NCBI GenBank assembly: GCA_019113025.1
Contig: DXIF01000017.1
Coordinates: 1-34,415, forward strand
Origin: Candidatus Anaerobiospirillum stercoravium
Lineage (GTDB): Bacteria; Pseudomonadota; Gammaproteobacteria; Enterobacterales; Succinivibrionaceae
Direction of reading: 5' to 3'
DNA length: 34,415 nucleotides
The stretch's first letter is position 1, and each line of letters begins with the position of its first letter. The translations under genes and the position numbers were made by a program. The notes below the pieces were generated by a model. That model made no database searches, was not told where the DNA came from, and worked only from the letters and a program-made list of their open reading frames with translations. Below are positions 1-9,700 of the stretch, piece after piece.

Positions 1-237
1 CGCCTATCATCACCCGCCCCAAGCACCCCATGATCGTATAACCCGCATAAAATCAAGGAAAACCAACACAGAACAGGATTTAAACGCAATTCCAAAAATG
101 CAAAAAAAAAAAAGACTATATTCGTAATACGTATATCACAACAATTATCTATCTGCGTGCCAATCGGTGCGTTCTCACTTTCCTAAGCCTTTTTTGCCTC
201 CAAACCTGAGCGCGAGGCCCTAGTAGGTCATTGTCCC
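1..237. other. Upstream region of the hsd operon
   Basis: This stretch is non-coding as far as I can see. It contains an A-rich run followed by an AT-rich segment at about 100-150, including the palindrome ATACGTAT at 127-134. That is where a promoter for hsdR would be expected, but I cannot pick a convincing -35/-10 pair. The first 60 bases belong to an unknown left neighbour or spacer. Confidence 0.4.
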
Positions 238-3200
238 ATGTCCGTAGCTTCCTCTTACTCCATGGCATCCATGGCTGAAAACCAAGTTGAGCAGCAATTG
301 CTGCAACAGCTCCAAGGCATGAACTATAAGCAGGTGACCATCCGGGACTACGACGACCTGACCGCGAACTTCCGCACACAGCTCGCGCGCTGCAATCAAG
401 AGACGCTCGACGCCAAAAAGGGCTCCATATCTTTTTCCGACGCCGAATTTGGCCAAGTGATGCGTCAGCTCGAAGGCCTCAATGTCTACAATGCGGCCAA
501 GCAATTACGCGCGCAATTGGCCATCAGCCTCGATAACGGGGCTACGGCTTACCTAAACTTGCTGCACCCTAACTTTGAGCGCAACATCTTTCAAGTTGCC
601 CACCAAATCAAGATGGAGCGTGGCCAGCTCAACACAATTGAGTACAACAACCGCTACGACGTAACCATCTTGATCAATGGCCTACCCTTGGTGCAAATCG
701 AGCTCAAGCGCCCGGGAGTGGAGCTTGAGCAAGCCATCAACCAAATCAACCGTTACCGCCAACACTCACTGACGGGGCTCTTCACCTTTGTGCAGCTCTT
801 TGTGGTCTCAAACTCGGTTCACACCAAGTACGGCTGCAACCAAAACCGCAAGAATGCCGACGGTAGCAACATCAGAATCGGCAAAGAACAGCTCTTCTTT
901 TGGAGCGATGCCGACAACAACCGTATTGAGAACCTCACAGACTTTGCGGCGAGTTTCTTGGAGCGCAAGCACCTCATCGAGCTTATGACCAAGTTTATGG
1001 TCATCCAAAGCACTGCACCAACCCTGATGGTGATGCGCCCCTACCAGATTTATGCGGTCAAGGCAGCCATCAAGCGCGTATTAGTCGAGCAGCAAAACGG
1101 CTACATCTTTGCCTGCACCGGCTCAGGCAAGACTCTAACCTCGTTTAAGCTGGCGCAACTACTGCGCGATGAGGCCAACTACGACCAAAAAACTGGTCTA
1201 GAGCCCGCCGAACCAAGTAGCCTCATAGACACGGGACCACACCAAGCTACGCCTGCGCCTTTGAGCAAAATCATCTTCTTGGTCGACCGCAAAGATCTCG
1301 ATGACCAGACGCTCCGCGAATACAACTCCTTTGAGCACGATTGCGTCGATCGCTCCTGCTCGACCTCGCACTTGGTCGCTCAGCTCAAGAAGGATGATGC
1401 CAAGCTCATCGTCACTACCATCCAAAAGCTGCACCACGCCCTCAACAGCGAGCGGTACCACCAAGTAATGGAGCGCCTCAAGGAACAGCGCATCGTCTTC
1501 ATCATCGACGAGTGTCACCGCAGCCAATTTGGCGATATGCACGCTGAGATTAAGCGCCACTTTGCCCATGCGCTCTACATCGGCTTTACTGGCACCCCCA
1601 TCATGGAGGCAAATAAGAGCAACAGGCAGCGCACCACCGCTGACGTCTTTGCCTCAGGTGATCTTGAGCCATGCCTGCACAAGTACCTTATCAAAGACGC
1701 CATCGCCGACAATAATGTGCTGCCGTTCTCGGTTGAGCATAAGAACACCATTTTGGGCCCCCAAGAGCAAAAACAGTACAGTGCTGAGGAGCTGGAAGAC
1801 GCAGCATTTTGCAGCAGTCATGGCATTGATCGCCACGCCATCTACCACAGCGCAGAGCGCCTTGAGCGCGTGGCTCAAGACCTCTTGGCGCATCACGACC
1901 AAAAAACGCAGCAGCGCAGCTTTACCGCCATGTTTGCGGTCGACTCAATCGAAACCTTAGGGCGCTACTACGACTTACTACGTGATCACAACGCCCAACG
2001 CCCGCCTGAGCAACAGCTCAAAATCGCCGCCATCTTTAGCTGCAACGCCAATGAGGGTTACAGCGAAGGCGACCAACAGCAAGACGGGCCAGCCTTGCTT
2101 GCACGCTGCATGGTCGACTACAACCAGTGCTTTGGCACGTCCTTTAGGCTCGACAACTTCGACGGTTACCGCTCCGATATCATGGAGCGCATCAAGCAGC
2201 AGTGTCTGCCACAAGTCGACCTCTTATTGGTCGTAGACATGTTGCTCACCGGTTTTGACGCAAGGCCACTCAACACCCTTTACCTCGACAAAACGCTGCA
2301 ATGGCATGGCTTGCTCCAAGCCTATAGCCGCACCAACCGCGTCTACAACCTGCACAAGCAATGCGGCCAAATCGTCACCTACCGCAATATTAAGCAGGCT
2401 CAAGACAACGCCTTACGCCTATTCTCGGGCGACGGAGATCCCAACCAGTACCTAAGTGAGGACTACGAGCAGCTACTGGAGCAATGGCACGAGCAAAGTG
2501 TCGCGCTCAAGACCATTGTGGCAACACCTGCTGCGGTAGCCCAGCTCCAAAGCGAAGACGACATCAGCGCCTTTGTGGCCGCATTTAAGAAGCTGCCGCG
2601 CACCTTGGGCAAGCTCACGAGCTTGAGCCAATTTGCCTGGAGCGACTTAGCCGCCCACGGCTTAAGTATCCAAGAGTACCAAGACTACAAGGCGCACTAC
2701 GTCGACCGCTACAACCAAGCCCAAGAGCACGCAGTTACCGCTAAGACGCAGCTGGAGCTGGACTACGAAATCGACTTGGTGTGCACCGACCACATCAACG
2801 TCGCCTACATCCTGCGCTTGCTTGAAAACATCAGACAGCGCCCACAAGCGCAGCAAGCATCAGAGATCGACAAGTTGCGTGCCGACATGAAGAGCAGCGA
2901 CAACCCAGACCTTCAGCGCAAGCAGGAGCTCATCGACACCTTTGTAGTCGAAGCCTTCCCGCACTTAGAACCAGATACCACGGTGCAAGAGGCCTTTGAC
3001 CAATTTGCCCGCGCCCAGCGCGACCGCGAGCTGCGCGCCTTTGCCGAGCAAGAGCAGCTGGCGCCTCAAATCGTGACCGAGGCCTTAGACGATTTTGAGC
3101 TGAGCGGACATCTATCGCACCGCAAGCTGCGCCAGCAGTTCAAGGACTACAACTACCGCTTCGGGATAAGCGAGCTCAAGCAAGTAACCCAAAGCCTCAA

Positions 3201-3249
3201 CAACTTTATCTTACAAACCGCCCTACGCTATAAGGACTTAGGAGACTAA
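238..3249 (+). CDS. hsdR: Type I restriction enzyme, R (motor and nuclease) subunit HsdR
   Basis: HsdR is the translocating and cleaving subunit of a type I restriction complex with HsdM and HsdS. It pumps DNA using ATP and cuts far from the unmethylated target site. The 1003-residue protein has the N-terminal PD-(D/E)xK nuclease signature: Asp in RYDVT near residue 141 and QIELK near 153-157. The SF2 motor motifs follow: Walker A TGSGKT (about 294-299), DECH (424-427), GFTGTP (449-454), and a motif VI-like AYSRTNR near 695. The length suits the family. Start choice is uncertain: ATG at 238 has only a weak ribosome site, and in-frame ATGs at 262 and 271 are alternatives. A short Pro/Glu-rich linker at about 308-340 sits between two motor motifs. 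hsdM starts 6 bp after the stop, so the three genes form an operon. The gene looks intact. Confidence 0.95.
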   Translation: MSVASSYSMASMAENQVEQQLLQQLQGMNYKQVTIRDYDDLTANFRTQLARCNQETLDAKKGSISFSDAEFGQVMRQLEGLNVYNAAKQLRAQLAISLDNGATAYLNLLHPNFERNIFQVAHQIKMERGQLNTIEYNNRYDVTILINGLPLVQIELKRPGVELEQAINQINRYRQHSLTGLFTFVQLFVVSNSVHTKYGCNQNRKNADGSNIRIGKEQLFFWSDADNNRIENLTDFAASFLERKHLIELMTKFMVIQSTAPTLMVMRPYQIYAVKAAIKRVLVEQQNGYIFACTGSGKTLTSFKLAQLLRDEANYDQKTGLEPAEPSSLIDTGPHQATPAPLSKIIFLVDRKDLDDQTLREYNSFEHDCVDRSCSTSHLVAQLKKDDAKLIVTTIQKLHHALNSERYHQVMERLKEQRIVFIIDECHRSQFGDMHAEIKRHFAHALYIGFTGTPIMEANKSNRQRTTADVFASGDLEPCLHKYLIKDAIADNNVLPFSVEHKNTILGPQEQKQYSAEELEDAAFCSSHGIDRHAIYHSAERLERVAQDLLAHHDQKTQQRSFTAMFAVDSIETLGRYYDLLRDHNAQRPPEQQLKIAAIFSCNANEGYSEGDQQQDGPALLARCMVDYNQCFGTSFRLDNFDGYRSDIMERIKQQCLPQVDLLLVVDMLLTGFDARPLNTLYLDKTLQWHGLLQAYSRTNRVYNLHKQCGQIVTYRNIKQAQDNALRLFSGDGDPNQYLSEDYEQLLEQWHEQSVALKTIVATPAAVAQLQSEDDISAFVAAFKKLPRTLGKLTSLSQFAWSDLAAHGLSIQEYQDYKAHYVDRYNQAQEHAVTAKTQLELDYEIDLVCTDHINVAYILRLLENIRQRPQAQQASEIDKLRADMKSSDNPDLQRKQELIDTFVVEAFPHLEPDTTVQEAFDQFARAQRDRELRAFAEQEQLAPQIVTEALDDFELSGHLSHRKLRQQFKDYNYRFGISELKQVTQSLNNFILQTALRYKDLGD

Positions 3250-3255
3250 CCCCCC

Positions 3256-4836
3256 ATGGCGGAACATACCAGTTACCAAGCTCAAGCCCAACTCCTTGCC
3301 AGCAAGCTCTGGAGCATCGCCAACGACTTGCGCGGCAACATGGATGCCTCAAAGTTCAAGAATTACATCTTAGGCACCATCTTCTACCGCTACCTCTCTG
3401 AGCGCACCGAGCAGTGCATGCAAGAGGTTCTGGAGATTGATAAACAGACCTACGAAGAGGCATTTAATAGCTCGCCCCAGCGACGCGCAGAGGTTCAAGA
3501 CTGGTCCCTACAAGAACTCGGCTACATCATCGAGCCAAAGTACCTGTTTCGCACCTTAGTGCAAAAGATTCAGACCCCGCGTAGCGATGCTGATAAGTTC
3601 AGCATCGAAGACTTCGAAAACGCCATTAAGGCACTGACTGATTCAACCCAGGGCCAAGAGTCCGAAAGCGCTTTTGAGGGCCTGTTTAACGATCTGCGTC
3701 TCCAAGATCCTGAGCTTGGCGACACGGTAGCTGAGCGCACCGCCTTAATTGGTAAAGTCATCTCCCAGATTAGTGAATTGGAGTTTGACCTCACTGACCC
3801 CAAGCTCGATATTTTGGGAACCGCCTACATGATCCTCATTGGCCTCTTTGCCTCCGATGCTGGTAAAAAGAGCGGCGAGTTCTTTACTCCAACCGGCCCA
3901 GCCCAGCTGGTAGCGACCTTAGCCACAGTGGGCTTAAGTGAGGCTAAGACAGTCGGCGATTGTACCTGTGGCTCAGCCTCTATGCTTCTTGAGGTGCAAA
4001 AGCACCTGAGCGCGCATAAAGTAGGGCACTTCTACGGCCAAGAGAAAAATGCCAGCACCTACAACCTCGCCCGCATGAACATGTTGATGCACGGGGTCAG
4101 TTATCAAGACTTTAGCATTTACAAGGGCGATACCATCACCCAAGACCTTTACGGCGACCTCAAGCTCACGGTACAGGTCTGCAACCCCCCATACTCTCTT
4201 AAGTACGACCCAAAGATTTCAGGACTTAAAGAAGATCCTCGCTACCGTGATGCAGGCCAGCTACCACCACAAAAGTATGCTGACCTACTTTTCCTCGAGC
4301 ACATGATCTGGCATATGGACGAAAAGGATGGCCGCATTGCCGTGCTCCTACCTCATGGTGTACTCTTCCGTGACAAAGCTGAGGCCGCTATCCGCAAGCG
4401 CATCATCCAACAGCTCAACTGCTTAGATGCGGTCATTGGTTTGCCGGAAAATCTTTTCCACAACACACCAATTGCCGTGTGCCTACTGGTACTCAAAGCT
4501 AACCGTGGCGACAACCGCGACAACATCCTGTTTATCGACGCCAGCCAAGAATTTGTGAAGGCTGGGAACAAGAACTCTTTAGAGCAGGCGCACATCAATA
4601 AGATCGTGGAAGCCTATACCAAGCGCGTCGACGTCGATCATTTTGCGCGCGTAGTCCCGCGGGACGAAATTGTTGCCAACGACTTTAACCTCAACATCCC
4701 GCGTTATATCGAAGCAGAAAAAGTTGATGACACGGTTGATCTCGAAGCCGTACGCGAAGAGTTAAGCAACATTGCTGCAAACAAGCAGGCAGCCGTAAAT
4801 AAAGTCGAGTCCATGCTCGCTCAACTTGGTCTATAA
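3256..4836 (+). CDS. hsdM: Type I restriction-modification, N6-adenine methyltransferase HsdM
   Basis: HsdM transfers a methyl group from S-adenosylmethionine to adenine N6 at the site chosen by HsdS, protecting host DNA. The 526-residue protein has the N-terminal helical domain typical of HsdM (LWSIANDLRGNMDASKFKNY). The conserved FFTP motif comes next, then the SAM-binding motif I in a variant form, GDCTCGSASML (about 234-244), where many relatives read DPxCGSGG. The catalytic motif IV NPPY is at 310-313. The length is normal for the family. A ribosome site (AGGAG) lies in the last codons of hsdR, indicating translational coupling. The next gene, hsdS, starts 12 bp after the stop behind AAGGAGG. 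No disruption is visible. Confidence 0.95.
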   Translation: MAEHTSYQAQAQLLASKLWSIANDLRGNMDASKFKNYILGTIFYRYLSERTEQCMQEVLEIDKQTYEEAFNSSPQRRAEVQDWSLQELGYIIEPKYLFRTLVQKIQTPRSDADKFSIEDFENAIKALTDSTQGQESESAFEGLFNDLRLQDPELGDTVAERTALIGKVISQISELEFDLTDPKLDILGTAYMILIGLFASDAGKKSGEFFTPTGPAQLVATLATVGLSEAKTVGDCTCGSASMLLEVQKHLSAHKVGHFYGQEKNASTYNLARMNMLMHGVSYQDFSIYKGDTITQDLYGDLKLTVQVCNPPYSLKYDPKISGLKEDPRYRDAGQLPPQKYADLLFLEHMIWHMDEKDGRIAVLLPHGVLFRDKAEAAIRKRIIQQLNCLDAVIGLPENLFHNTPIAVCLLVLKANRGDNRDNILFIDASQEFVKAGNKNSLEQAHINKIVEAYTKRVDVDHFARVVPRDEIVANDFNLNIPRYIEAEKVDDTVDLEAVREELSNIAANKQAAVNKVESMLAQLGL

Positions 4837-4848
4837 GGAGGCCTACCA

Positions 4849-6123
4849 ATGGCAATGCCAAACCTTAGATTCAAGGCCGACGATGGCTCAGACTTCCCAG
4901 ACTGGGACAGCAAAACTCTTGGGGAACTTGGCAGCTTTCAAAAGGGAGCCCCTTTGTCCAAGGCCGACATCTCGGATCAAGGCACACCGCTCATCCTTTA
5001 CGGCGAACTTTATACCACCTACAGCGAGGTTACTTACACCGTCGCTCGTAAAACAGAGAAGAGCAGCGATCCTAAGTTTTTAAGCCAATCTGGTGACGTA
5101 CTAATCCCAACCTCTGGTGAAACTGCTGTAGACATATCACGGGCAACTTGCGTCATGCAGGACGGAGTAATACTCGCAGGTGACTTGCTTATATACCGCC
5201 CTACTGAGGGGCTTGATGGCCGAATTCTGAGCTGCATCGTGAACTATCAGGTAAAGGCGGCGATCTCTCGTGTCGCACAGGGGGGGCAGGTTGTACATAT
5301 CAAAGAGTCTGATATCTCTAAGATTAAGGCCATGTTCCCAGTTGATCCAACAGAGCAGCGCAAGATCGCCGATTGCCTCTACGCCATCGACGACGTGATC
5401 GCCAAGGCCAAAGCCGAGATTGAGGTGTGGGAGTTGCGCAAGAAGGGCGTGGTCCAGCGGCTCTTTAGCCAAGAAGTCCGCTTCAAGGCTGACGATGGCT
5501 CAATCTTCCCAGCATGGAAGACCTTAAGCTTCAGCAAGGTGTTCTCAAGAGTCACTAACAACAGCTTATCATGGGCAAAATTAATCCGCGAAAGCGACAG
5601 TAGCACCCATCACCCAAAGAACATACATTATGGCGACATCCACACAAGATTCGGTGAGGTGCTTGACCTTGCAAAAGATCAAGTTCCAGTCATCAAAGAT
5701 GATGTCGACTGTTCCCGACTGCAGCCACTGCAAGAAGGGGATGTGGTCTTCGCTGACGCCGCAGAGGATGATACTGTTGGCAAAGCAATAGAGGTCTACA
5801 ACTTAGGAGCAAACGTCTTGTACGCCGGTCTACACACAATTGCCTGCCGACCAAAGATCACTTTTGCCCCTAAATATCTTGGCTACTACCTGAACGCAGC
5901 ATCCTTCCACGATCAGCTACGCCCTTACATGCAAAGAACCAAGGTAACATCAATCAGCAAAACCAATATTGCCTTAACCTACGTCTCTGTGCCATCGCCC
6001 CAAGAGCAGCGCAAGATCGCCGATTGCCTCTACGCCATCGACGAGGTAATCGCCAAGGCCAAAGCCGAGCTTGAGCTGTGGCGCGAGCTCAAGCGCGGCC
6101 TGCTTCAGCAGCTCTTCGTCTAA
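4849..6123 (+). CDS. hsdS: Type I restriction-modification specificity subunit HsdS
   Basis: HsdS reads the bipartite DNA target and bridges the methylase and motor subunits. The 424-residue protein shows the expected pseudo-twofold layout of two target recognition domains (roughly 15-165 and 220-380), each followed by a conserved helical spacer beginning EQRKIADCLYAID (169 and 386). A short element, RFKADDGS, precedes each recognition domain (7-14 and 211-218). The two spacer segments are nearly identical at DNA level (5353-5418 and 6004-6069). The recognition domains look somewhat more AT-rich by eye than the rest, as expected for exchangeable specificity modules. The start at 4849 is set by a strong AAGGAGG 8 bases upstream. 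An intrinsic terminator follows the stop directly. Confidence 0.93.
   Translation: MAMPNLRFKADDGSDFPDWDSKTLGELGSFQKGAPLSKADISDQGTPLILYGELYTTYSEVTYTVARKTEKSSDPKFLSQSGDVLIPTSGETAVDISRATCVMQDGVILAGDLLIYRPTEGLDGRILSCIVNYQVKAAISRVAQGGQVVHIKESDISKIKAMFPVDPTEQRKIADCLYAIDDVIAKAKAEIEVWELRKKGVVQRLFSQEVRFKADDGSIFPAWKTLSFSKVFSRVTNNSLSWAKLIRESDSSTHHPKNIHYGDIHTRFGEVLDLAKDQVPVIKDDVDCSRLQPLQEGDVVFADAAEDDTVGKAIEVYNLGANVLYAGLHTIACRPKITFAPKYLGYYLNAASFHDQLRPYMQRTKVTSISKTNIALTYVSVPSPQEQRKIADCLYAIDEVIAKAKAELELWRELKRGLLQQLFV
5353..5418 (+). repeat. HsdS internal direct repeat, copy 1
   Basis: This 66-bp segment encodes the central conserved helix of HsdS. It matches the copy at 6004-6069 with two mismatches that I can see (positions 42 and 45 of the repeat). 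The first 41 bases are identical. Such repeats allow recombination that swaps recognition domains. Confidence 0.9.
6004..6069 (+). repeat. HsdS internal direct repeat, copy 2
   Basis: This is the partner of the 66-bp repeat at 5353-5418 and encodes the C-terminal conserved helix of HsdS. The spacing between copies is 651 bp, which is in frame and equals one recognition domain plus spacer. Confidence 0.9.
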
Positions 6124-6148
6124 GCGCTGGGCCACAGACTTACTCTCC

Positions 6149-6185
6149 AAAGGGCACCGTGCCAACTCAGGCCGGTGCCCTTTTT
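6149..6185 (+). terminator. Intrinsic terminator of the hsd operon
   Basis: The arms GGGCACCG (6152-6159) and CGGTGCCC (6173-6180) are perfectly complementary. Three A-T pairs on the outside extend the stem to 11 bp. A run of five T follows at 6181-6185. The hairpin begins about 25 bases after the hsdS stop. Confidence 0.9.
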
Positions 6186-6795
6186 ACAAGCGCCCGCTCC
6201 CTAATGCCACACGGTACTACGCCCTTGAGGGCGGTGCGGGCGCCTCACTATCAACAAAGCCTGCACCAGCAGTTCCAGCATCATCTTGTGCCACTGCTTG
6301 GGGCGCACCTCACCCCACCTAACGCCTCAAGGCACCTACGCCCCGCAGCTTACTTGAGCTCCTACGATCCTTGCAGACGCACCGCTACTTTATGGAACCT
6401 CAGGACATCAGCACCAACAATTGATCGCGGACGCAGCACCTGATACTGACGCACAACAGTGCTCCAGACCACCTTGTCTCGCCCAGCGCTGGTGCGTTGA
6501 CCGGAACTTGTGTAATGGAGCTGACGTTTCCTCATTGCTAGGCGAGATCGCATTTTTCCTGTGGTACATTTGAAGAGAATGAGCCGCCATCCCCATCTCA
6601 AGATGCCCCCGCGCTACATAGTCCACCTGACTACCCCTGACACTCAAGCGCCTGCACCTTGGGTCATCGATATGACTTAAGCTGCTGCTTATAACATAAG
6701 GTGCCACCGCTTCCCCTAAGCCCCCTGCGCCATCATAGCTGCACCGGCCTGCCTCCGTGCAAGTGAGCTTTGCCCTTGGCCCTAAGGAGTTCTCT
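6186..6795. other. Gene-poor spacer before the autotransporter
   Basis: About 0.6 kb lies between the hsd terminator and the autotransporter start. I see no reading frame with gene-like features. The last 100 bases should contain the autotransporter promoter; an AT-rich TTATAACATAA lies near 6688-6698, but no well-spaced -35 accompanies it. Long leftward open frames here lack family resemblance or ribosome sites. Confidence 0.4.
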
Positions 6796-9700
6796 ATGCC
6801 GCCACGCCACTTTCGCCTGAGCAAGCTGACCCAAGCCTTAATCGCGTCCGGATTAATCAGCTTTTCATCGCATTGGGGTCTTGCCGCCCCAGCTGCAAGT
6901 TTTCAAACCGATGAGTACTACGCAAGCGGCGCGCTGGACTTAATCAACGCCGCTGAGGCCTATGCGCTGGGCTATACCGGATTAGGGCAAGTCGTCGGCG
7001 TCATTGACCTGCCCGTGCGCCCTGATCATCCTGAGCTTAGCGGCAAAGTTGATCTCTATCCGCTCCCATCCCCTGAGATTTGGGATGACACCAACGCGCA
7101 CGGTACCCATGTGGCCGGTATTATCGCGGCTAAAAAGGACGGACAGGGCATGCATGGCATCGCCTTTGACGCCTCTTTAGTCACCGCCGGTATGATCGGA
7201 CTCGAGTTCAGCGAATACGACTTAAGCGACATCCTCAATTACATGGAGCAGCGCGACGTTAAAATCTTCAACAATAGCTGGGGCTGGACAGAGTATATCC
7301 CTCTTGTTGATGTGGAAGGGAACGGGGACTTGTACCCGGTCGCAACTGCGCTCGAGCTCTATCCCCAATGGGATCCTGATGTGGTTACCATCGCGGATTA
7401 CGCCATGGCGCATCCGGAGTCGTTGTTTATTTTTGCCGCGGGCAATAGCGGCTTTACCGATCCCGGGATGGGTCCAGCTGCGCTGCCTTATTTCTACGGC
7501 AATGACCTCAGTAACCTTTTGTCAGTAGTCTCAGTTAATCCGTACGAAATCGAGCGCAACGCAGACGGCACCCTGCAGGTCAACGTGGGCGGCGTCAGCG
7601 AGTTTTCTAACCTCGCAGGCGAGATGGCTCTGTACTCGGTCAGCGCCCCCGGCACCCACATCTACTCGCTTAATTCCACCGATTTGGGCTATATCCCGAT
7701 GTATGGCACCAGTATGGCCGCGCCCAGCGTCAGCGGTGCTGCGGCTTTAGTGGCCCAAGCTTATCCGTGGCTGAGCGGCAAACAGATTGCCAATACCATT
7801 TTGACCACTGCTAACCGCGATTTTGTTATCGAGCCCTTAATCAGCAATCCGGATAATCCCTCAGAAGATTTGAGAGTAGCCCTGCTCTTTGCGGATCCAC
7901 TTGGGGCCGGAACCTTCGAAGAGTGGTCACTTAAGATTCTGCTGATCGACTACGAAGGCTCCGCGGTTACTACCTATGATCCGTCTCAGTCCCAGCAGCA
8001 AGCTGACGCATCCCAACTTGCCAATACCATCATCCAACGCTACTTCGAACAAGGGGTCGAAAACAGTTTTATCTACTATGAGCTTGCCGCTTATCTAATT
8101 TATGCAAACCAATTCAGCATTGAGTTTGTCACGCGCGAAGAAGTCTTCGGTCAAGGCATCTTAGACGCGGGCAAGGCAGTGCGTGGACCGGCGGGCCTTG
8201 ACGTCAATCGCATGAGCGCTGATGACGTCTATGAGGTGGCGGGGAGCAAGTACGCCCTTGAAACCTTCGATACTCAGAGCTATAGCGCCGTTTTTAGCAA
8301 TGACATCACCCAGCGCCAGTGGCAAGACTACTTGCACCATCCCGATTATCAGACGAACTCAACCAGCGGTTACAACGAAGATGCCTTAGCCTTGGCAGGC
8401 CTCGACGCGGGCCTCATCAAAACCGGCGCGGGCATACTGGTGCTCACCGGCACCAATGACTACCGGGGCCCGACCGTGGTCGATGCAGGTACGCTTGCCG
8501 TCACTCCGCGCGCTGATGGCAGCGGCGGTCGGCTTACCGCCAGCACCGTGGTGGTCGAGCCTGAGGCAACCTTTACCGGTGCGGGCACAGTCGCGAGCCT
8601 CATCAATGACGGCATCGTAATTCCGGGCTTTACCACCGCAAGCGAGCTGAGCGCAGCCCCGCAAGAGCGCTGTGCCGCGGCATCAACCATGAGTGCTGAT
8701 GACGCCACAACTCCCAGCGTAGGCGGTACCACCCTTACGGTGACGGGTACCTACCAGCAAACCGAGCACGGCACGCTGGTCATCTACTTTGACGCTGCGG
8801 GGCAGCACACCACGCTCAAAGCCACAAGCGCCCGCCTTGACGGCACCTTAAACCTCATCCCAGTTGCCCCTGCGTTCTACGCCGACGGCCAGCACATCGC
8901 TCTGACTGATGTTCTCGACATCTCGGGAGCGATCTCCGGTACGTTTGACCTGGTAGACCTTCCATCGCCCACCCTTGATTTTGAGGTGACGCTGACAAAC
9001 GGCAACGTGCAGCTGAGCGTAGCACGCCCTACTGACGCCTACAGCCGCTATGCCCAAAGTGCGGGCGCCCGCGGCGCGGGCCTGGGCTTGCAGGCGGCCT
9101 CGGCTCACGCTCAGGGCGATATGCAGACCCTGCTCTCGATCTTAGATTACTCGGATCCGGACGGCAGTACGATTGCCCGTGCCCTGCCCCAGCTCTCAGC
9201 AGAACCATACAACCAAGCGGCGGCAGCTTCGCTTACGCTGCAACATGATTTGAGCGAGCGCATCTTAGAGCGCGAGTTTGCGCTCTTAGCGCAGCCGCGC
9301 CCGGACACTTGGCAGCTGTGGCTCATGCCTTTTGCCGGGACCATGGAGCAAGACGCCAGCACCAATGCTTTAGGCTGGGATAGCGACTATTACGGCTTGA
9401 TGTTGGGCGCGGACCGGCGCTTGGGCAACGATTTGAGCGCTGGCTTCCATGTGGCGCTGGCGCAAAGTGATGTTGATAGTAACGGCTGGGGCGATGCTTC
9501 CTCGGATCTTGAGAGCTATCACCTCGGCGCCCAAGCGCTCTATGCCCCACAAGCGTGGGATGGTATTTATCTCACAGGTCAGCTGCGCTTGGCCTTAGAA
9601 CATGGGGCAATGGATCGTCAGGTGACCATCCCCGGCTACAGTCGCAACCTGAACAGCTCTTGGCATGGCTTTACCGGCGGCGCGCTCTTAGGCGCGGGCA

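Noticed and set aside
6408..6824. A leftward 138-codon frame before the autotransporter
   Set aside because: No ribosome site or family resemblance, and it overlaps the autotransporter ribosome site and signal peptide.
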